Below, piece by piece: positions 17,759 to 27,936 of a stretch of 55,461 bases of DNA. Within the stretch, counting starts at the first letter, position 1. Each line of letters starts with the position of its first letter. The notes under the pieces were generated by a model. The model was not told the DNA's origin and ran no database searches. It saw nothing but the letters and a program-made list of their open reading frames with translations. Origin of the DNA: Methanobrevibacter sp. (lineage in GTDB: Archaea; Methanobacteriota; Methanobacteria; Methanobacteriales; Methanobacteriaceae); contig NZ_SUTM01000017.1 in the NCBI RefSeq assembly GCF_015062935.1, forward strand, positions 1 through 55,461, read 5' to 3'. Position numbers and translations under genes: made by a program.

Positions 17759-20473
17759 ATGTCAAACGAAGAAATTCCTAAAGACTATGATTTTAAAAAA
17801 GAAAAAGAATGGGAGAAGAAATGGGAAGATGAAAACATCTACAAATATATTGGAGATGGTTCTCGTCCTAGATATGTTATTGACACTCCCCCACCATACC
17901 CAACAGGATCAATCCACTTAGGTCACGTCCTCAATTGGGTTTATATTGATATGAATGCAAGATACAGAAGACAAAAAGGTCACGATGTGCTGTTCACCCA
18001 AGGATGGGACTGTCACGGTCTTCCAACAGAAGTTAAAGTTGAAGAAACTCACAATATCAGCAAGAATGATGTTTCAAGAGCACAGTTTAGAAAATATTGT
18101 GTCGATTTAACTACTGACAACATTGCAAAAATGAAATCACAGATGAGAGCAATGGGTTATTCACAGGACTGGACCCGTGAGTTTGTAACCATGACCCCAG
18201 AGTACATGAGAAAAACCCAATATTCATTTTTAAAAATGTATGATGAAGGCTTGATTTATCAGGGAATTCACCCTGTAAACTGGTGTCCTCGCTGTCAGAC
18301 AGCTATTGCATTTGCAGAGGTGGAATACTCTGACAATACCACATTTTTAAATTATGTTAATTTCCCTCCTGCAGTTGAAGATTCCTATGATGATATTGCA
18401 TCTTCACAGGCTTCAGGAAAACAGGCTGATCCTAAAACCGAAGGTATTTTGATTGCAACTACCCGTCCGGAATTAATGTCTGCCTGTGTGGCTGTTGTAA
18501 TTCACCCTGAAGATGAAAGATACACTCATCTTTTAGGAAAATATGTTGAAGTGCCTTTATCTCACCAAAAAGTTAAAATCATTGCAGATGAAGAGGTAGA
18601 CCCTGAATTCGGTACAGGTGCAGTAATGATTTGTACCTTTGGGGATAAAACTGACGTAAGCTGGGTACAGAAATATGACCTTGAAATCATCAATGCAATC
18701 GATGAAACAGGTACATTAACAGCAGCTGCCGGAAGATATGAAGGAATGGACTTGCAGACCTGTAAAAAACAGACTATTGAAGATTTGGACAGTGAAGGTT
18801 ACTTATTAAAACAGGAACAGGTCGACCAGAATGTAGGCCAATGCTGGAGATGTAAAACTCCTATTGAAATTCTTGTTAAAAAGCAATGGTTTGTAGCAGT
18901 TAGAGATTTAATCGAAAAAACCAAAGTCGCTGCAGACGAAATGAAATGGGTTCCTGAACACATGAAATCTCGTATGGTAAACTGGGCGGATTCCATGGAG
19001 TGGGACTGGTGTATTTCAAGACAAAGAATATTCGCTACACCAATACCTGTATGGTACTGTAAAGACTGCGGAAAAGTTATTTTACCTGACCCTGAAGATT
19101 TACCGATTGACCCAACAGTCGATAAGCCAAAACATGTATGTGAATGCGGCTGTGAAGAGTTCATAGGTGAAGAGGATGTTCTTGATACATGGATGGATTC
19201 ATCAATATCTCCGTTATCCATTGCAGGATGGCCTGATGAAGACTACATTAATCATTTCCCATCAGATATTCGTCCGCAAGGACACGACATCATCCGTACA
19301 TGGGCATTTTATACAACCCTTAGATGCCTTGCATTAACAGGTCAAAAACCGTTCAGTGACATTGTAATCAACGGTATGGTATTCGGTGAAGACGGAAACA
19401 AGATGAGTAAGTCAAGACCGGAATTCGTAGTCGGACCTGAAGAGGTAATCGAGCAGTACGGTGCAGATTCACTAAGAACATGGGCCGCTAACAGCGTTCC
19501 TGGATCAGATGTAATATTTGACTGGAAAGACATCAAACACGGATACAGATTCCTCAGAAAATTCTGGAATGCGTTCAGATTCATCAGCATGCAGATTTTT
19601 GATGAGGAAGTAACATATGATGAAGTTAAAGATAATTTAGGTCCAATTGATTTATGGATTTTATCCAAGTTAAACAACCTGAACAAAACTGTTGACAAGG
19701 CATTTGCAGACTATAACTTTGCAGATACAATAACCTCAATCGAAAGGTTCTTCTGGCATGATTTCTGCGATGAATACATCGAAGCTGTAAAATACAGATT
19801 ATACACAGATGTATCTGACGAATCAAGAAAAGCCGCAAAATATACCTTAAAAACAGTTGTGGAAACATCATTAAAATTGTTGGCTCCAATAGCACCATTC
19901 TTCACAGAAGAAGTTTACCAATACTTCTCAGACGAATCAATCCATACAACATTATGGCCGGAAGTTCATGAAGAATTGATCAGTGAAGATATGGAAACTA
20001 AAGGAGAAACTACAGTTGAGTTAATAGATGAAGTAAGAAGATTCAAATCAGCATCAAAAATCCCATTGAATGCAGAACTTTCAGAAGTAAATGTATACAC
20101 ATCTGATGAGGATTTAGTTGAAATATTCAATGAATTTGATGATGATTTAAAAGGAACTCTTAAAATCAATAATTTAGCTATCAGCTCAGGAAAACCTGAA
20201 GTTCATGAAAAAATCATAGAAGTGGAACCTGACATGTCCCAAATAGGACCTACATTCAAAGGAGATGCCGGAAAAATCATCGGTTATCTTAAATCCACTG
20301 ACATTTCAGAAATTGGTTCTGCTTTGGATGAAAACCATGAACTCACAATAGGTGATATTGTAGTTCCAGAAGATATGTTGAATATCAAAAAGGAGATTGT
20401 AGGTGCATCAGGTAAGAAAGTTGACATCTTACAGTCTGAAAACTTAGATATGATTGTAGAAGTAATAAGATAA
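17759..20473 (+). CDS. valS: Valyl-tRNA synthetase
   Basis: This class I synthetase of 904 residues charges tRNA-Val. It has the HIGH-type motif in [17 protein letters not shown] (about 41-57), the KMSKS motif in [11 protein letters not shown] (about 544-554), and CP1 editing domain signatures [13 protein letters not shown]. Zinc-binding cysteine pairs are CPRC, CWRC and CKDC...CECGC. The C-terminal helical anticodon domain follows. Start ATG has GGAG eight bases upstream. It is monocistronic or linked to DUF2115 downstream (46 bp gap with an oligo-T tract). Confidence 0.96.
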   Translation: MSNEEIPKDYDFKKEKEWEKKWEDENIYKYIGDGSRPRYVIDTPPPYPTGSIHLGHVLNWVYIDMNARYRRQKGHDVLFTQGWDCHGLPTEVKVEETHNISKNDVSRAQFRKYCVDLTTDNIAKMKSQMRAMGYSQDWTREFVTMTPEYMRKTQYSFLKMYDEGLIYQGIHPVNWCPRCQTAIAFAEVEYSDNTTFLNYVNFPPAVEDSYDDIASSQASGKQADPKTEGILIATTRPELMSACVAVVIHPEDERYTHLLGKYVEVPLSHQKVKIIADEEVDPEFGTGAVMICTFGDKTDVSWVQKYDLEIINAIDETGTLTAAAGRYEGMDLQTCKKQTIEDLDSEGYLLKQEQVDQNVGQCWRCKTPIEILVKKQWFVAVRDLIEKTKVAADEMKWVPEHMKSRMVNWADSMEWDWCISRQRIFATPIPVWYCKDCGKVILPDPEDLPIDPTVDKPKHVCECGCEEFIGEEDVLDTWMDSSISPLSIAGWPDEDYINHFPSDIRPQGHDIIRTWAFYTTLRCLALTGQKPFSDIVINGMVFGEDGNKMSKSRPEFVVGPEEVIEQYGADSLRTWAANSVPGSDVIFDWKDIKHGYRFLRKFWNAFRFISMQIFDEEVTYDEVKDNLGPIDLWILSKLNNLNKTVDKAFADYNFADTITSIERFFWHDFCDEYIEAVKYRLYTDVSDESRKAAKYTLKTVVETSLKLLAPIAPFFTEEVYQYFSDESIHTTLWPEVHEELISEDMETKGETTVELIDEVRRFKSASKIPLNAELSEVNVYTSDEDLVEIFNEFDDDLKGTLKINNLAISSGKPEVHEKIIEVEPDMSQIGPTFKGDAGKIIGYLKSTDISEIGSALDENHELTIGDIVVPEDMLNIKKEIVGASGKKVDILQSENLDMIVEVIR

Positions 20474-20519
20474 TTACTTCTTTCAATTACTTTTTTTTAA
20501 TTTTGGATAATTGATTATT

Positions 20520-20987
20520 ATGAAAGCAACAGAATTGCACAATGAAATCAAAGAAAAATTAAAGGATTATCCGATTGAATATCTTAGAAATAAAGTTACT
20601 GATGAGCGATACAAAGATCCTCTCACCAAACAACTTGCCAAATATAACTCAGAAACCTGGGATGAAATATTTGCGTTAGAAATCTCTGATGACTATGACA
20701 TAAAAGACAGAGTAGTTGAAAATATAAAAAGTGATATAGATTTCTATTTTGACACCTATGCCGGAGGAGATAAGGAAACCAGGGAATTTACAAAATACAT
20801 CTCACTTTATCTGGCACTGATGGCCAAAAAACCTCTGCATCCATATGGAGAAAATCCTACAAAAGACCAGGTCTTTTTGGAAAATGGGGAATACAAATGC
20901 AAAACTAGAATTATGAGCATCAAAGACGAAAATTCCCTATGCCGTTATTGTGTTTGTAAAAATGCAGGCTATTCATTTGGTTTTTAA
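20520..20987 (+). CDS. DUF2115 / UPF0305 family protein
   Basis: This 155-residue protein resembles the DUF2115 family of methanogens. It has an N-terminal helical part (TELHNEIKEKLKDYPIEYL) and a middle segment with FTKYISLYLALMAKKPLHPYG. Near the C-terminus is a conserved cysteine knuckle LCRYCVCKNAGY, preceded by YKCKTR. The three to four cysteines suggest metal binding. ATG 20520 is preferred over TTG 20511. Function unknown; family assignment is from recall. Confidence 0.7.
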   Translation: MKATELHNEIKEKLKDYPIEYLRNKVTDERYKDPLTKQLAKYNSETWDEIFALEISDDYDIKDRVVENIKSDIDFYFDTYAGGDKETREFTKYISLYLALMAKKPLHPYGENPTKDQVFLENGEYKCKTRIMSIKDENSLCRYCVCKNAGYSFGF

Positions 20988-21014
20988 TGAATTTACATGA
21001 CTTAAATGATAATA

Positions 21015-21581
21015 TCAATCAATATCATTTTCAATTTTTTTAATAACTCTTGCAGGAACTCCAACAGCAAGGGAATTTTCCGGAATGTCTTTTGTCACAA
21101 CCGCACCTGCACCAACAACAACATTGTTTCCGATTGTCACTCCCGGAAGAACGGTCACATTAGCACCTAACCAGACATCATTGCCAATTCTAATTTCACT
21201 GGCCTGGCCTAAATGTTCACGTCTTTTTTTAGGAGACAGGGGATGGCCAACAGTTGTGATAGTGGTATTTGGACCAATCATCACATTATCTCCAATATAA
21301 ACCTCTTTAATATCAAGAATGGTCAAATTAAAGTTTCCAGTAAAATTATTGCCTATGAAAATGTTTTTACCGTTATCAAAACAGAATCTTTTAGCTATCC
21401 ATACCTTTTCACCAACAGAACCTAAAATTTCACTTAAAACTTCATGCTGTTTGTCTAAATCATCTTCGGCAATTGAATTGAATATATTTGCATTTTCAAT
21501 TGCATGCAGTTTCATCATTGATATTTCTTCATCATCATAACAGTATTCAAGTCCGGCAAGCATTTTGTCCATTTCTTTCAT
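21015..21581 (-). CDS. Sugar/maltose-type O-acetyltransferase, left-handed beta-helix
   Basis: The 188-residue protein has a helical N-terminal Mac domain (MDKMLAGLEYCYDDEE) and hexapeptide repeats from about residue 70 to 170. The repeats include IGPNTTITTVGHPLSP with the catalytic histidine, then IGNDVWLGANVTVLPGVTIG, VVVGAGAVVTKDIPENSLAV and GVPARVIKK. This is the maltose/galactoside/nodulation-L acetyltransferase layout and uses acetyl-CoA. The acceptor is unknown; exopolysaccharide or free sugars are likely. It is divergent from aroA across 44 bp, and no ribosome site is obvious. Confidence 0.87.
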   Translation of the reverse strand: MKEMDKMLAGLEYCYDDEEISMMKLHAIENANIFNSIAEDDLDKQHEVLSEILGSVGEKVWIAKRFCFDNGKNIFIGNNFTGNFNLTILDIKEVYIGDNVMIGPNTTITTVGHPLSPKKRREHLGQASEIRIGNDVWLGANVTVLPGVTIGNNVVVGAGAVVTKDIPENSLAVGVPARVIKKIENDID

Positions 21582-21625
21582 AGGTAAGTATTTAATTTAT
21601 TTGAATTAAAAATATTATTGATAAA

Positions 21626-22948
21626 ATGATTCTTAAGGTAAAAAATATTTCTGAAATTGGGGGGACTGTCAAAGCACCACCGTCCAAAAGCTATTCTCAC
21701 AGAGCAGTAATTCTAGCATCACTTGCTAAAGGAACTTCAAAACTTTATGACATGTTATATTCTGAAGATACATTGGCTTCAATCAGAGTATGTAAAGCAT
21801 TGGGAGCTGAAATAAACAAAAAAGATAATTATCTGGAAGTTATAGGAACTGGGGGTAAACTTCATAATTCCTCTGAAAATCCAATTGATTTGGCAAATTC
21901 CGGCACTACCTTAAGACTTATGACAAGCGTTTCTGCATTGTCTGACAATGACGTTACATTAACCGGTGATGATTCTTTAAAAACCCGTCCGATGGGACTT
22001 CTGATGGGAGCTCTGCATCCTTTGGGTGTTGTAACAGAATCATTGAATGATAATGATAAGGCACCTATTTCAATAAAACCTGGATATGTGGGCGGTGAAA
22101 CCAATATCATGGGAAATGTCAGCTCACAGTTTATATCATCAATTCTAATTTCATCACCTCTGTCTGAGGAGGGTGTAAAACTATATGTGCTTCCTGAATT
22201 TAAATCAAAGCCGTATGTCAACATGACATTGGATATAATGAGGAAATTCGGCGTTAAAACATTAAGCGGATATTATCTTAAGCATGAATCCTGCGATAAG
22301 GACCATCAAAGCTGCAGAATTGATGAATTTGTAGTAAGAAAACAGGATTATATTGCATGCGACTATACTGTTGAGGGAGACTATTCCTCTGCATCATATC
22401 TTCTGGCACTGATAGCAATCAACGGCGGCAAAGCTGTTGTAAGGAATCTGTTTAGAGATTCCAAACAGGGTGACAAATTCATCCTTGACATTCTTCAGCA
22501 TATGGGTGCTACCGTAATTAGAGGGGAAGATTATGTTGAAATCGCCTCCAGCGGTGATTTAAAAGCAATTGATGTTAATCTCTCAAATGCTCCTGATTTG
22601 CTCATAACAGTTGCAGTTCTGGCCGCAATGGCTGAAGGAACAACAAATATTCGCGGTGTTGCCCATGCAAGAGTAAAAGAAACTGACAGAATCGATACCA
22701 CCTGCAGGGAACTTGAGAAATTGGGATGCAAAATCGAAGAGCATGAGGATGGTATGAGCATTACCGGCGGTGTAAAATCAGGTACTGTAGACTCCCATGG
22801 AGACCACAGGCTGGCGATGGCATTCAGTCTAATTGGCCTTAAGCATGACATTGAAATAACAAACGGCGAAGTATTTGATGTATCATTCCCGAATTTTATA
22901 GAAGCTATGGCAGAACTTGGATTTGAACTGGAGTTAAAAGATGAATAA
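21626..22948 (+). CDS. aroA: 3-phosphoshikimate 1-carboxyvinyltransferase (EPSP synthase)
   Basis: AroA joins phosphoenolpyruvate to shikimate-3-phosphate in aromatic amino acid synthesis. The 440-residue protein has [20 protein letters not shown] (about 15-34), [21 protein letters not shown], the [11 protein letters not shown] core and [14 protein letters not shown]. The C-terminal [16 protein letters not shown] is also present. A lysine/histidine/cysteine-rich insertion near residues 215-240 makes it slightly long. The stop overlaps the nth start by 8 bp. AroD, another shikimate enzyme, is encoded at 51.1 kb. Confidence 0.95.
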   Translation: MILKVKNISEIGGTVKAPPSKSYSHRAVILASLAKGTSKLYDMLYSEDTLASIRVCKALGAEINKKDNYLEVIGTGGKLHNSSENPIDLANSGTTLRLMTSVSALSDNDVTLTGDDSLKTRPMGLLMGALHPLGVVTESLNDNDKAPISIKPGYVGGETNIMGNVSSQFISSILISSPLSEEGVKLYVLPEFKSKPYVNMTLDIMRKFGVKTLSGYYLKHESCDKDHQSCRIDEFVVRKQDYIACDYTVEGDYSSASYLLALIAINGGKAVVRNLFRDSKQGDKFILDILQHMGATVIRGEDYVEIASSGDLKAIDVNLSNAPDLLITVAVLAAMAEGTTNIRGVAHARVKETDRIDTTCRELEKLGCKIEEHEDGMSITGGVKSGTVDSHGDHRLAMAFSLIGLKHDIEITNGEVFDVSFPNFIEAMAELGFELELKDE

Positions 22949-23570
22949 GGAAGAACGAGTAATTGAACTTATAAATCAGCTTGAAAATACATTTGAGATA
23001 AGAACATTTCTAGACCATGATCCGTATAAAGTATTGGTCAGGACAATATTGTCCCAAAGGACAAGGGATGAAAACACAGACCAGGCCACCAACAATCTGT
23101 TTGAAAAATATCCTGATATTTATGCAGTTGTAGATGCTCCAATCGATGATGTCAAGGAACTGATAAAACCTGCGGGTTTTTATAATGTCAAGGCGGCACG
23201 TATTCAGGAAGTCTCACAGATTCTGATTGACCAGTACGGAGGTGAAGTTCCGGATACTGTCGATGAGCTTGTAAAGCTTCCGGGTGTTGGAAGAAAAACC
23301 GCAAACTGCGTAATGGTGTTTGCATTTGAGCTTCCGGCAATACCTGTTGACACTCACGTTCACAGAATCTCAAACCGTTTGGGTCTTGTGGATACTAAAG
23401 ATCCCGAAGAGACTGAAGTGGAACTTTGCAAAATCGCTCCTGAGGATTTGTGGATTAAGCTGAATGATTTGATGGTTCAGTTTGGCCAGAACATATGCAA
23501 GCCAATCGGTCCTCAGTGTGAAATCTGTCCTTGCACTGAAATCTGTGACTATTACAGTGAAAATATCTGA
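22941..23570 (+). CDS. nth: Endonuclease III, DNA glycosylase/AP lyase
   Basis: Nth removes oxidised pyrimidines and cleaves the resulting abasic site. The 209-residue protein has [12 protein letters not shown], the helix-hairpin-helix [15 protein letters not shown] with the catalytic Lys (about 113-127), the catalytic Asp in [14 protein letters not shown], and the iron-sulfur cluster motif C-x6-C-x2-C-x5-C ([17 protein letters not shown], about 187-203). It overlaps aroA by 8 bp, indicating coupling. Full length. Confidence 0.95.
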   Translation: MNKEERVIELINQLENTFEIRTFLDHDPYKVLVRTILSQRTRDENTDQATNNLFEKYPDIYAVVDAPIDDVKELIKPAGFYNVKAARIQEVSQILIDQYGGEVPDTVDELVKLPGVGRKTANCVMVFAFELPAIPVDTHVHRISNRLGLVDTKDPEETEVELCKIAPEDLWIKLNDLMVQFGQNICKPIGPQCEICPCTEICDYYSENI

Positions 23571-23588
23571 TTTTTAAGGTGTTTTAAC

Positions 23589-23744
23589 ATGGAGTCTGTT
23601 GAATCTAAAATAAACATTAACGGCATTAACATATCAGTAAAGCAGGCAGGAACAGGTCCGGACATGATTTTAATTCATGGGATTTTCGCCACAAAAGAAA
23701 TTATGAATCCTTTATATGAGGAAATCTTATGGCTAAAGCAATAG
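23589..23744 (+). pseudogene. Alpha/beta hydrolase, N-terminal remnant
   Basis: A 51-codon frame starts with ATG at 23589 (AAGGTGTTTTAAC just upstream). It reads as the start of an alpha/beta hydrolase: ISVKQAGTGPDMILIHGIFA contains the first strand and the oxyanion HG motif of the fold, followed by TKEIMNPLYEEI. It then stops at TAG 23742. The nucleophile, acid and histidine of the fold are missing, since the remaining 200 or more codons are absent. From about 23716 the sequence belongs to a different small ORF in another frame, so this looks like a deletion or replacement scar. Confidence 0.72.
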
Positions 23745-23872
23745 CACCAATACCATCATTAAAAGGAAAAGACACTAAAAAATTTTTAGAAGAAATGAAA
23801 AGGCCAAATAAAATGATTGAAAATAAAATTAAAGACAGGATTAAAAATGGTAGGCATGTTGATTTCTTTTAA
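23729..23872 (+). CDS. 47-residue basic small protein, possibly antitoxin-like
   Basis: ATG 23729 is preceded by GAGGA at a good distance and opens a 47-codon frame: AKAIAPIPSLKGKDTKKFLE, then EMKRPNKMIENKIKDRIKNG, ending RHVDFF. The order short hydrophobic/proline start, G-x-D/K-x-x-x-F-L-E helix, then basic tail resembles small archaeal antitoxins that precede toxin genes. No toxin follows; cysK is next after 169 bp. It overlaps the hydrolase remnant by 16 bases in another frame. It may be a real orphan antitoxin or itself a fragment. Confidence 0.45.
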   Translation: MAKAIAPIPSLKGKDTKKFLEEMKRPNKMIENKIKDRIKNGRHVDFF

Positions 23873-23918
23873 TTACTAGTTTATTTTTTTTGCATTTTAT
23901 TTTTCCAATTTTTTCCAA

Positions 23919-23974
23919 AACATTTATAAAGTAAAACATTGTTATATAACAATAGTTATTATAACGAATGTTAT
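23919..23974 (+). promoter_or_regulatory. cysK promoter with two ATAAC-N4-GTTAT operators
   Basis: A TATA box TTTATAAA (23923-23930) within AACATTTATAAAG lies upstream. Two perfect 14-bp inverted repeats follow: ATAACAATAGTTAT (23946-23959) and ATAACGAATGTTAT (23961-23974), 15 bp apart start to start. Transcription should begin about 25 bp after the TATA box, near 23953, so the sites cover the start, as expected for a repressor. The same elements occur before metY. Confidence 0.7.
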
Positions 23975-24041
23975 ATTAACTTTTAATATAACCCTTTTAA
24001 TATACCAGTAAAACCAATTAAATAATATAGGAGAAAAAAAC

Positions 24042-24989
24042 ATGGCAAATATACCTGAATTAAAAAGAGGAGTGCTCGAAAGTATCACTGATGCTATCGG
24101 AAACACTCCAATCGTAAGATTAAACAATTTAACAAAAGATATGCAAGCAGAAGTAGATGTAAAAATTGAATCATTCAATCCAACTGGAAGTGTAAAGGAC
24201 AGAGTTGCAGTTGCAATGATTGAAGATGCAGAAGAAAAAGGTCTTTTAAAACCTGGTGCAACAATAATCGAGCCGACAAGCGGAAACACTGGTATTGGAC
24301 TTGCTTTTGCGGCTGCTGCAAAAGGCTATAAATTAATATTGACCATGCCTGACACCATGTCCATTGAAAGAAGAAAATTCCTAAGCGTTTTAGGAGCTGA
24401 ACTGGTACTGACACCAGGTGCTGACGGAATGGGAGGAGCTATTGCAAAGGCTAATGAGCTCAACGAAGAAACTGAAGGCTCCATCATTTTAGGCCAGTTT
24501 GACAATCCTGCAAACGTTAAAATCCACTCAGAAACAACCGCTCAGGAAATCTTAAGAGACACTGAAGGAAAAGTTGACATTGTCATCGGAGGTGTAGGTA
24601 CCGGCGGAACAATCACTGGAATCGGTAAAGTTTTAAAAGAGGAAGTTCCTGGCGTTAAAATCGTTGCGGTCGAACCGAAAGACTCTCAAACTTTAGGTAA
24701 AGGTGAAAAAGGACCACACAAAATCCAGGGTATTGGTGCAGGATTCGTACCGTCCATTTATGATGCGGATGTCATCGACGAGATTATTCCTGTTGCAAAC
24801 GAGGACGCTGGAAACACTTTACTTGCCCTTGCAAAAGAGGAAGGTATTTTTTCCGGTATCTCATCAGGAGCTGCAACCTGGGCTGCACTGGATTTAGCTA
24901 AAAAAGAAGAAAACAAAGGTAAAAGAATAATAGCAATTTTACCTGATAACGGTGAAAGATATCTCTCCGTAGACTGGTTATTTGATTAA
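24042..24989 (+). CDS. cysK: Cysteine synthase (O-acetylserine sulfhydrylase)
   Basis: CysK makes cysteine from O-acetylserine and sulfide using PLP. The 315-residue protein has the PLP lysine in NPTGSVKDRVAVAM (about 46-59), the substrate loop PTSGNTGIGLAFAAAA (about 78-93), the phosphate-binding GGVGTGGTITGIG and the late SGISSGAATWAAL. GGAG precedes the ATG by 11 bases. CysE, which makes its substrate, is next, and a pair of shared operators lies in front. The bacterial-type cysK/cysE pathway in a methanogen is usually explained by lateral transfer; this is inference here. Confidence 0.95.
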   Translation: MANIPELKRGVLESITDAIGNTPIVRLNNLTKDMQAEVDVKIESFNPTGSVKDRVAVAMIEDAEEKGLLKPGATIIEPTSGNTGIGLAFAAAAKGYKLILTMPDTMSIERRKFLSVLGAELVLTPGADGMGGAIAKANELNEETEGSIILGQFDNPANVKIHSETTAQEILRDTEGKVDIVIGGVGTGGTITGIGKVLKEEVPGVKIVAVEPKDSQTLGKGEKGPHKIQGIGAGFVPSIYDADVIDEIIPVANEDAGNTLLALAKEEGIFSGISSGAATWAALDLAKKEENKGKRIIAILPDNGERYLSVDWLFD

Positions 24990-25048
24990 GAATAACTATT
25001 TATACTATATGTTATATTATATAATATTATAAAACTTGGAGAATTCAA

Positions 25049-25753
25049 ATGTTTGATGGTTTAAGAAGTGAGATTCAGGCTGTAAAAGATAAAGACCCTG
25101 CAGCACGTTCCACACTGGAAATATTTTTGTGCTATCCTGGTTTTTATGCATTAATATTCCATAGGGTAAGTCATTGGCTGTGGAATCATTCTCTTAAACT
25201 TCTTGCACGTATGAATTCAAATTTAGCCAGATTTATAACTGGAATTGAAATTCATCCGGGCGCAACATTTGGAAAAAGAGTTTTCATTGATCATGGGATG
25301 GGTGTTGTTGTTGGTGAAACAGCAATTGTTGGCGATGATGTGCTGATATATCAGGGAGTAATTCTCGGAGGTACCAGTACTGAAAAAACAAAAAGACATC
25401 CTACCATTGAAGATGGAGTAATTATTGGAGCTGGCGCCAAGGTAATGGGAAACATTACAATAGGCAAGTATTCCAAAATAGGTACGGGGGCGGTTGTTTT
25501 AAAGGATGTTCCTCCGGAATCAACCTGTGTTGGAGTTCCCGGTCGTATAGTCAAGCATAAAGGAGTGCGTAAGAAAGTCGATCTTGACCACGACAAGCTC
25601 CCGGACCCTGTTGCCGATGCATTCAGGACAATTGAAAAACATCTTCAGGATAATGACAAGCGCTTTGAAATCTTATTTGACAAGCATGAAATATGTCTGG
25701 CAGAAGATATCAGGGATGAACAACAGGATTTAGAGGATTTGTTTAAAAAATAG
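25049..25753 (+). CDS. cysE: Serine O-acetyltransferase
   Basis: CysE acetylates serine to O-acetylserine for CysK. The 234-residue protein has the N-terminal SAT helical part ([20 protein letters not shown]) and then hexapeptide repeats with the catalytic histidines in [13 protein letters not shown] and [39 protein letters not shown] and VGVPGRIVK follow. The gene is 59 bp from cysK in AT-rich sequence that may hold its own TATA element and weak operator-like half sites (ATAAC at 24992, GTTAT at 25011). It is 11 bp before the regulator gene. Confidence 0.94.
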   Translation: MFDGLRSEIQAVKDKDPAARSTLEIFLCYPGFYALIFHRVSHWLWNHSLKLLARMNSNLARFITGIEIHPGATFGKRVFIDHGMGVVVGETAIVGDDVLIYQGVILGGTSTEKTKRHPTIEDGVIIGAGAKVMGNITIGKYSKIGTGAVVLKDVPPESTCVGVPGRIVKHKGVRKKVDLDHDKLPDPVADAFRTIEKHLQDNDKRFEILFDKHEICLAEDIRDEQQDLEDLFKK

Positions 25754-25764
25754 AAGGGATTTTT

Positions 25765-26145
25765 ATGAAACCACCTTGTGAAATCGTAGTATGGTATGTA
25801 ATACCTGCAATCAGATCAGAACTAGCAAAAGAACTATTGAATTTGGGAATGAAGCAGAAAGATGTTTCTGAACTTATGGATATAACTCAACCTGCAGTTT
25901 CCCAGTACATTACAGATAAAAGAGGCAGCGGAATAAAACTGGATGATGATGTAAGAGGCATGATTAAGGAATTCGCACGCCAATTGTCTGAAGGTGAAGC
26001 AACTAAAGCGGATTTGATACCAAGAACCTGCAAAATATGCAAAAATGTAAGAGCTATCGATGTTTTGGAACAGCTCAACATTGACAAGTCTGAACTTGGT
26101 GAAGACTGTGAAAGTTGCATTGGTTCTGAACTGGAAGCTAAGTAA
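25765..26145 (+). CDS. HTH transcriptional regulator with four-cysteine motif (COG2522-like)
   Basis: This 126-residue DNA-binding protein starts MKPPCEIVVWYVIPAIRSEL. It carries an XRE-type helix-turn-helix near residues 30-51 (KQKDVSELMDITQPAVSQYI) and a C-terminal pair of knuckles, C89-x2-C92 and C115-x2-C118. These could bind zinc or an iron-sulfur cluster and so sense sulfur or redox state. The N-terminal PPCEIVVWYVIPAIR signature is typical of archaeal COG2522 regulators. It is encoded 11 bp after cysE in the same unit and is the natural candidate for binding the ATAAC-N4-GTTAT sites; this link is inference. Confidence 0.85.
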   Translation: MKPPCEIVVWYVIPAIRSELAKELLNLGMKQKDVSELMDITQPAVSQYITDKRGSGIKLDDDVRGMIKEFARQLSEGEATKADLIPRTCKICKNVRAIDVLEQLNIDKSELGEDCESCIGSELEAK

Positions 26146-26223
26146 TTTTGTAAAATATTGGAAAATATAGTAAACTATTTAAACTATTAATTACCAATAT
26201 TTTATTATCCTATTAATTTTAGT

Positions 26224-26295
26224 GGCAAGTTTACCGAGTGGCTTAGGTGTGTGGCTGCAGACCATAATACGGGGGTTCAAATCCCTCACTTGCCT
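26224..26295 (+). tRNA. tRNA-Cys (anticodon GCA)
   Basis: The acceptor stem GGCAAGT (26224-26230) pairs perfectly with ACTTGCC (26288-26294). The D stem is ACC/GGT. The anticodon stem TGTGG/CCATA encloses CTGCAGA with anticodon GCA. The T arm GGGGG-TTCAAAT-CCCTC pairs with one wobble. U73 (26295) is the known cysteine identity base. CCA is not encoded. The gene lies 32 bp upstream of cysS, the synthetase that charges it. Confidence 0.93.
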
Positions 26296-26327
26296 TTTAC
26301 AATTACTATTTTTTGAGGTTATTTTTT

Positions 26328-27674
26328 ATGGAAATTTATTCAACTTTATCTCGCAGTAAAGAGAATTTTGTGACTATTAACGATAACAGAGTTAACTTAT
26401 TTGTATGCGGTCCTACCGTTTACGATGATGCTCACATTGGGCATGGTAGAACCTACATATCTTTTGATACAATAAAAAGATACTTGGAATACAAAGGATA
26501 TGCCGTATTCTACATTCAAAATGTCACCGATGTGGATGATAAAATTATTAACCGTTCAAAAGAAAGCGGAATTCCGGCAGATGTACTGGCCCGCAAATTT
26601 GAAAAAAGATATCGTGAAGACATGCACAGATTAAATGTTGACGGTGTTAATCTATTTGCAAGAGCTACAGATCACATGCCTGAAATCATAGACCAAATCC
26701 AAAGGTTAATTGATAAGGGATTTGCATATGAAACCGATGACGGTGTTTACTTTGAAATAGATACATTTGAAGAATTTGGAAAACTTTCAAACAGAAATGT
26801 TGAAGAGCTGGAATCTCATCGTGAAATCGCAGAAACTTCCAAGAAAAATCAGCAGGACTTTGCGCTCTGGAAAAAACGTGAAGGAGTTGATGAACCAACC
26901 TGGCCGTCTCCATGGGGTGATGGAAGACCTGGATGGCACATTGAAGATACTGCAATTACCGAATACTACTTCGGAGAACAGTATGATGTGCACGGCGGCG
27001 GATTGGACTTGATTTTCCCTCACCACGAAGCGGAAATCACACAAATGGAAGCTGTCAGCGGAAAATCACCGATGGTAAGATACTGGTTACATACAGGATT
27101 TTTAAATGTTAACGGAGAAAAGATGTCAAAATCACTCCATAACTTCATTACAATCCGTGAACTGCTTGAAACCTATGAACCGGATACATTCAGATTCTTT
27201 GTACTGTCCACTCACTACAGAAGCCCTATAGACTTTTCAAAAGATTCACTTCACCAGTCTGAAAAAAGTCTTGAGAGAATCAGAAAATACTATGAACAGT
27301 TGGATGTTGAAGTTGATGACGGAGAATATGAATTCGATGCACTGACTCCTCACAAAAAAGAGTTCTTTGACAGTATGGATGATGATTTTAACACTCCAAA
27401 AGCCATTGCTGCAATATTCGGTTTGATTAATGACACCAAAAACGATTTAAGTGATTATTCAGATGAGGATAAAAAAGCTATCAAAGCATTCCTTGATGAT
27501 GCCGCTCATATTTTGGGTGTTAGCTTTGAGATTGAAGAGGTTTCTGCAGGATCTGACGATTTGCTTAACTTAATTTCAGAAGTTAGATCAGAGTTAAGAG
27601 CCAACAAGCAATATGACTTATCAGATAAAATTCGTGATAACCTGCAGGCATTAGGTTATGAAATCAATGACTAA
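26328..27674 (+). CDS. cysS: Cysteinyl-tRNA synthetase
   Basis: CysS charges tRNA-Cys directly, so this organism does not depend only on the SepRS/SepCysS route used by some methanogens. The 448-residue class I enzyme has the zinc-cysteine CGPTVYD, the HIGH motif in DDAHIGHGRTYISF (about 37-50), WHIEDTAITEYYFG, the zinc-ligand histidines in FPHHEAEITQ, and KMSKS in GEKMSKSLHNF. ATG 26328 is chosen over TTG 26313 because TGAGGT lies just before it. It may be co-transcribed with tRNA-Cys. A hairpin terminator follows. Confidence 0.95.
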   Translation: MEIYSTLSRSKENFVTINDNRVNLFVCGPTVYDDAHIGHGRTYISFDTIKRYLEYKGYAVFYIQNVTDVDDKIINRSKESGIPADVLARKFEKRYREDMHRLNVDGVNLFARATDHMPEIIDQIQRLIDKGFAYETDDGVYFEIDTFEEFGKLSNRNVEELESHREIAETSKKNQQDFALWKKREGVDEPTWPSPWGDGRPGWHIEDTAITEYYFGEQYDVHGGGLDLIFPHHEAEITQMEAVSGKSPMVRYWLHTGFLNVNGEKMSKSLHNFITIRELLETYEPDTFRFFVLSTHYRSPIDFSKDSLHQSEKSLERIRKYYEQLDVEVDDGEYEFDALTPHKKEFFDSMDDDFNTPKAIAAIFGLINDTKNDLSDYSDEDKKAIKAFLDDAAHILGVSFEIEEVSAGSDDLLNLISEVRSELRANKQYDLSDKIRDNLQALGYEIND

Positions 27675-27691
27675 AGGGAATTATTCTCTTT
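27673..27691 (+). terminator. Terminator hairpin after cysS
   Basis: AAAGGGAA (27673-27680) and TTCTCTTT (27684-27691) form an 8-bp stem with one wobble around TTA, followed by a T-rich run. It overlaps the cysS stop codon. Confidence 0.6.
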
Positions 27692-27936
27692 ATTTTTCTT
27701 ATTTTTTTGTGTACTTGCTTTATTTTTGATAACATTTTGGCGATAAAAATTGATTGTATTATTTTTTGTATATGTGCAATATTGTCAATTTTTGATTGAG
27801 CCTATTCAAGTTTTTATTGAGCATTATTTAATTAGATTTATGGATTAAATTTGAATTAGTTTTTTTATTTATTATATTTTAATTTTTTTCTTTTTTGAGA
27901 TTTTTAATTTTTTTTATCAAAGTTTTTTTTCAAAAT

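Noticed and set aside
24992-25015. Possible third operator cluster before cysE (ATAACTATTTATAC and ATACTATATGTTAT)
   Set aside because: Each has only one good arm. They may be weak sites, but AT-rich sequence gives such half matches by chance, so I did not count them.
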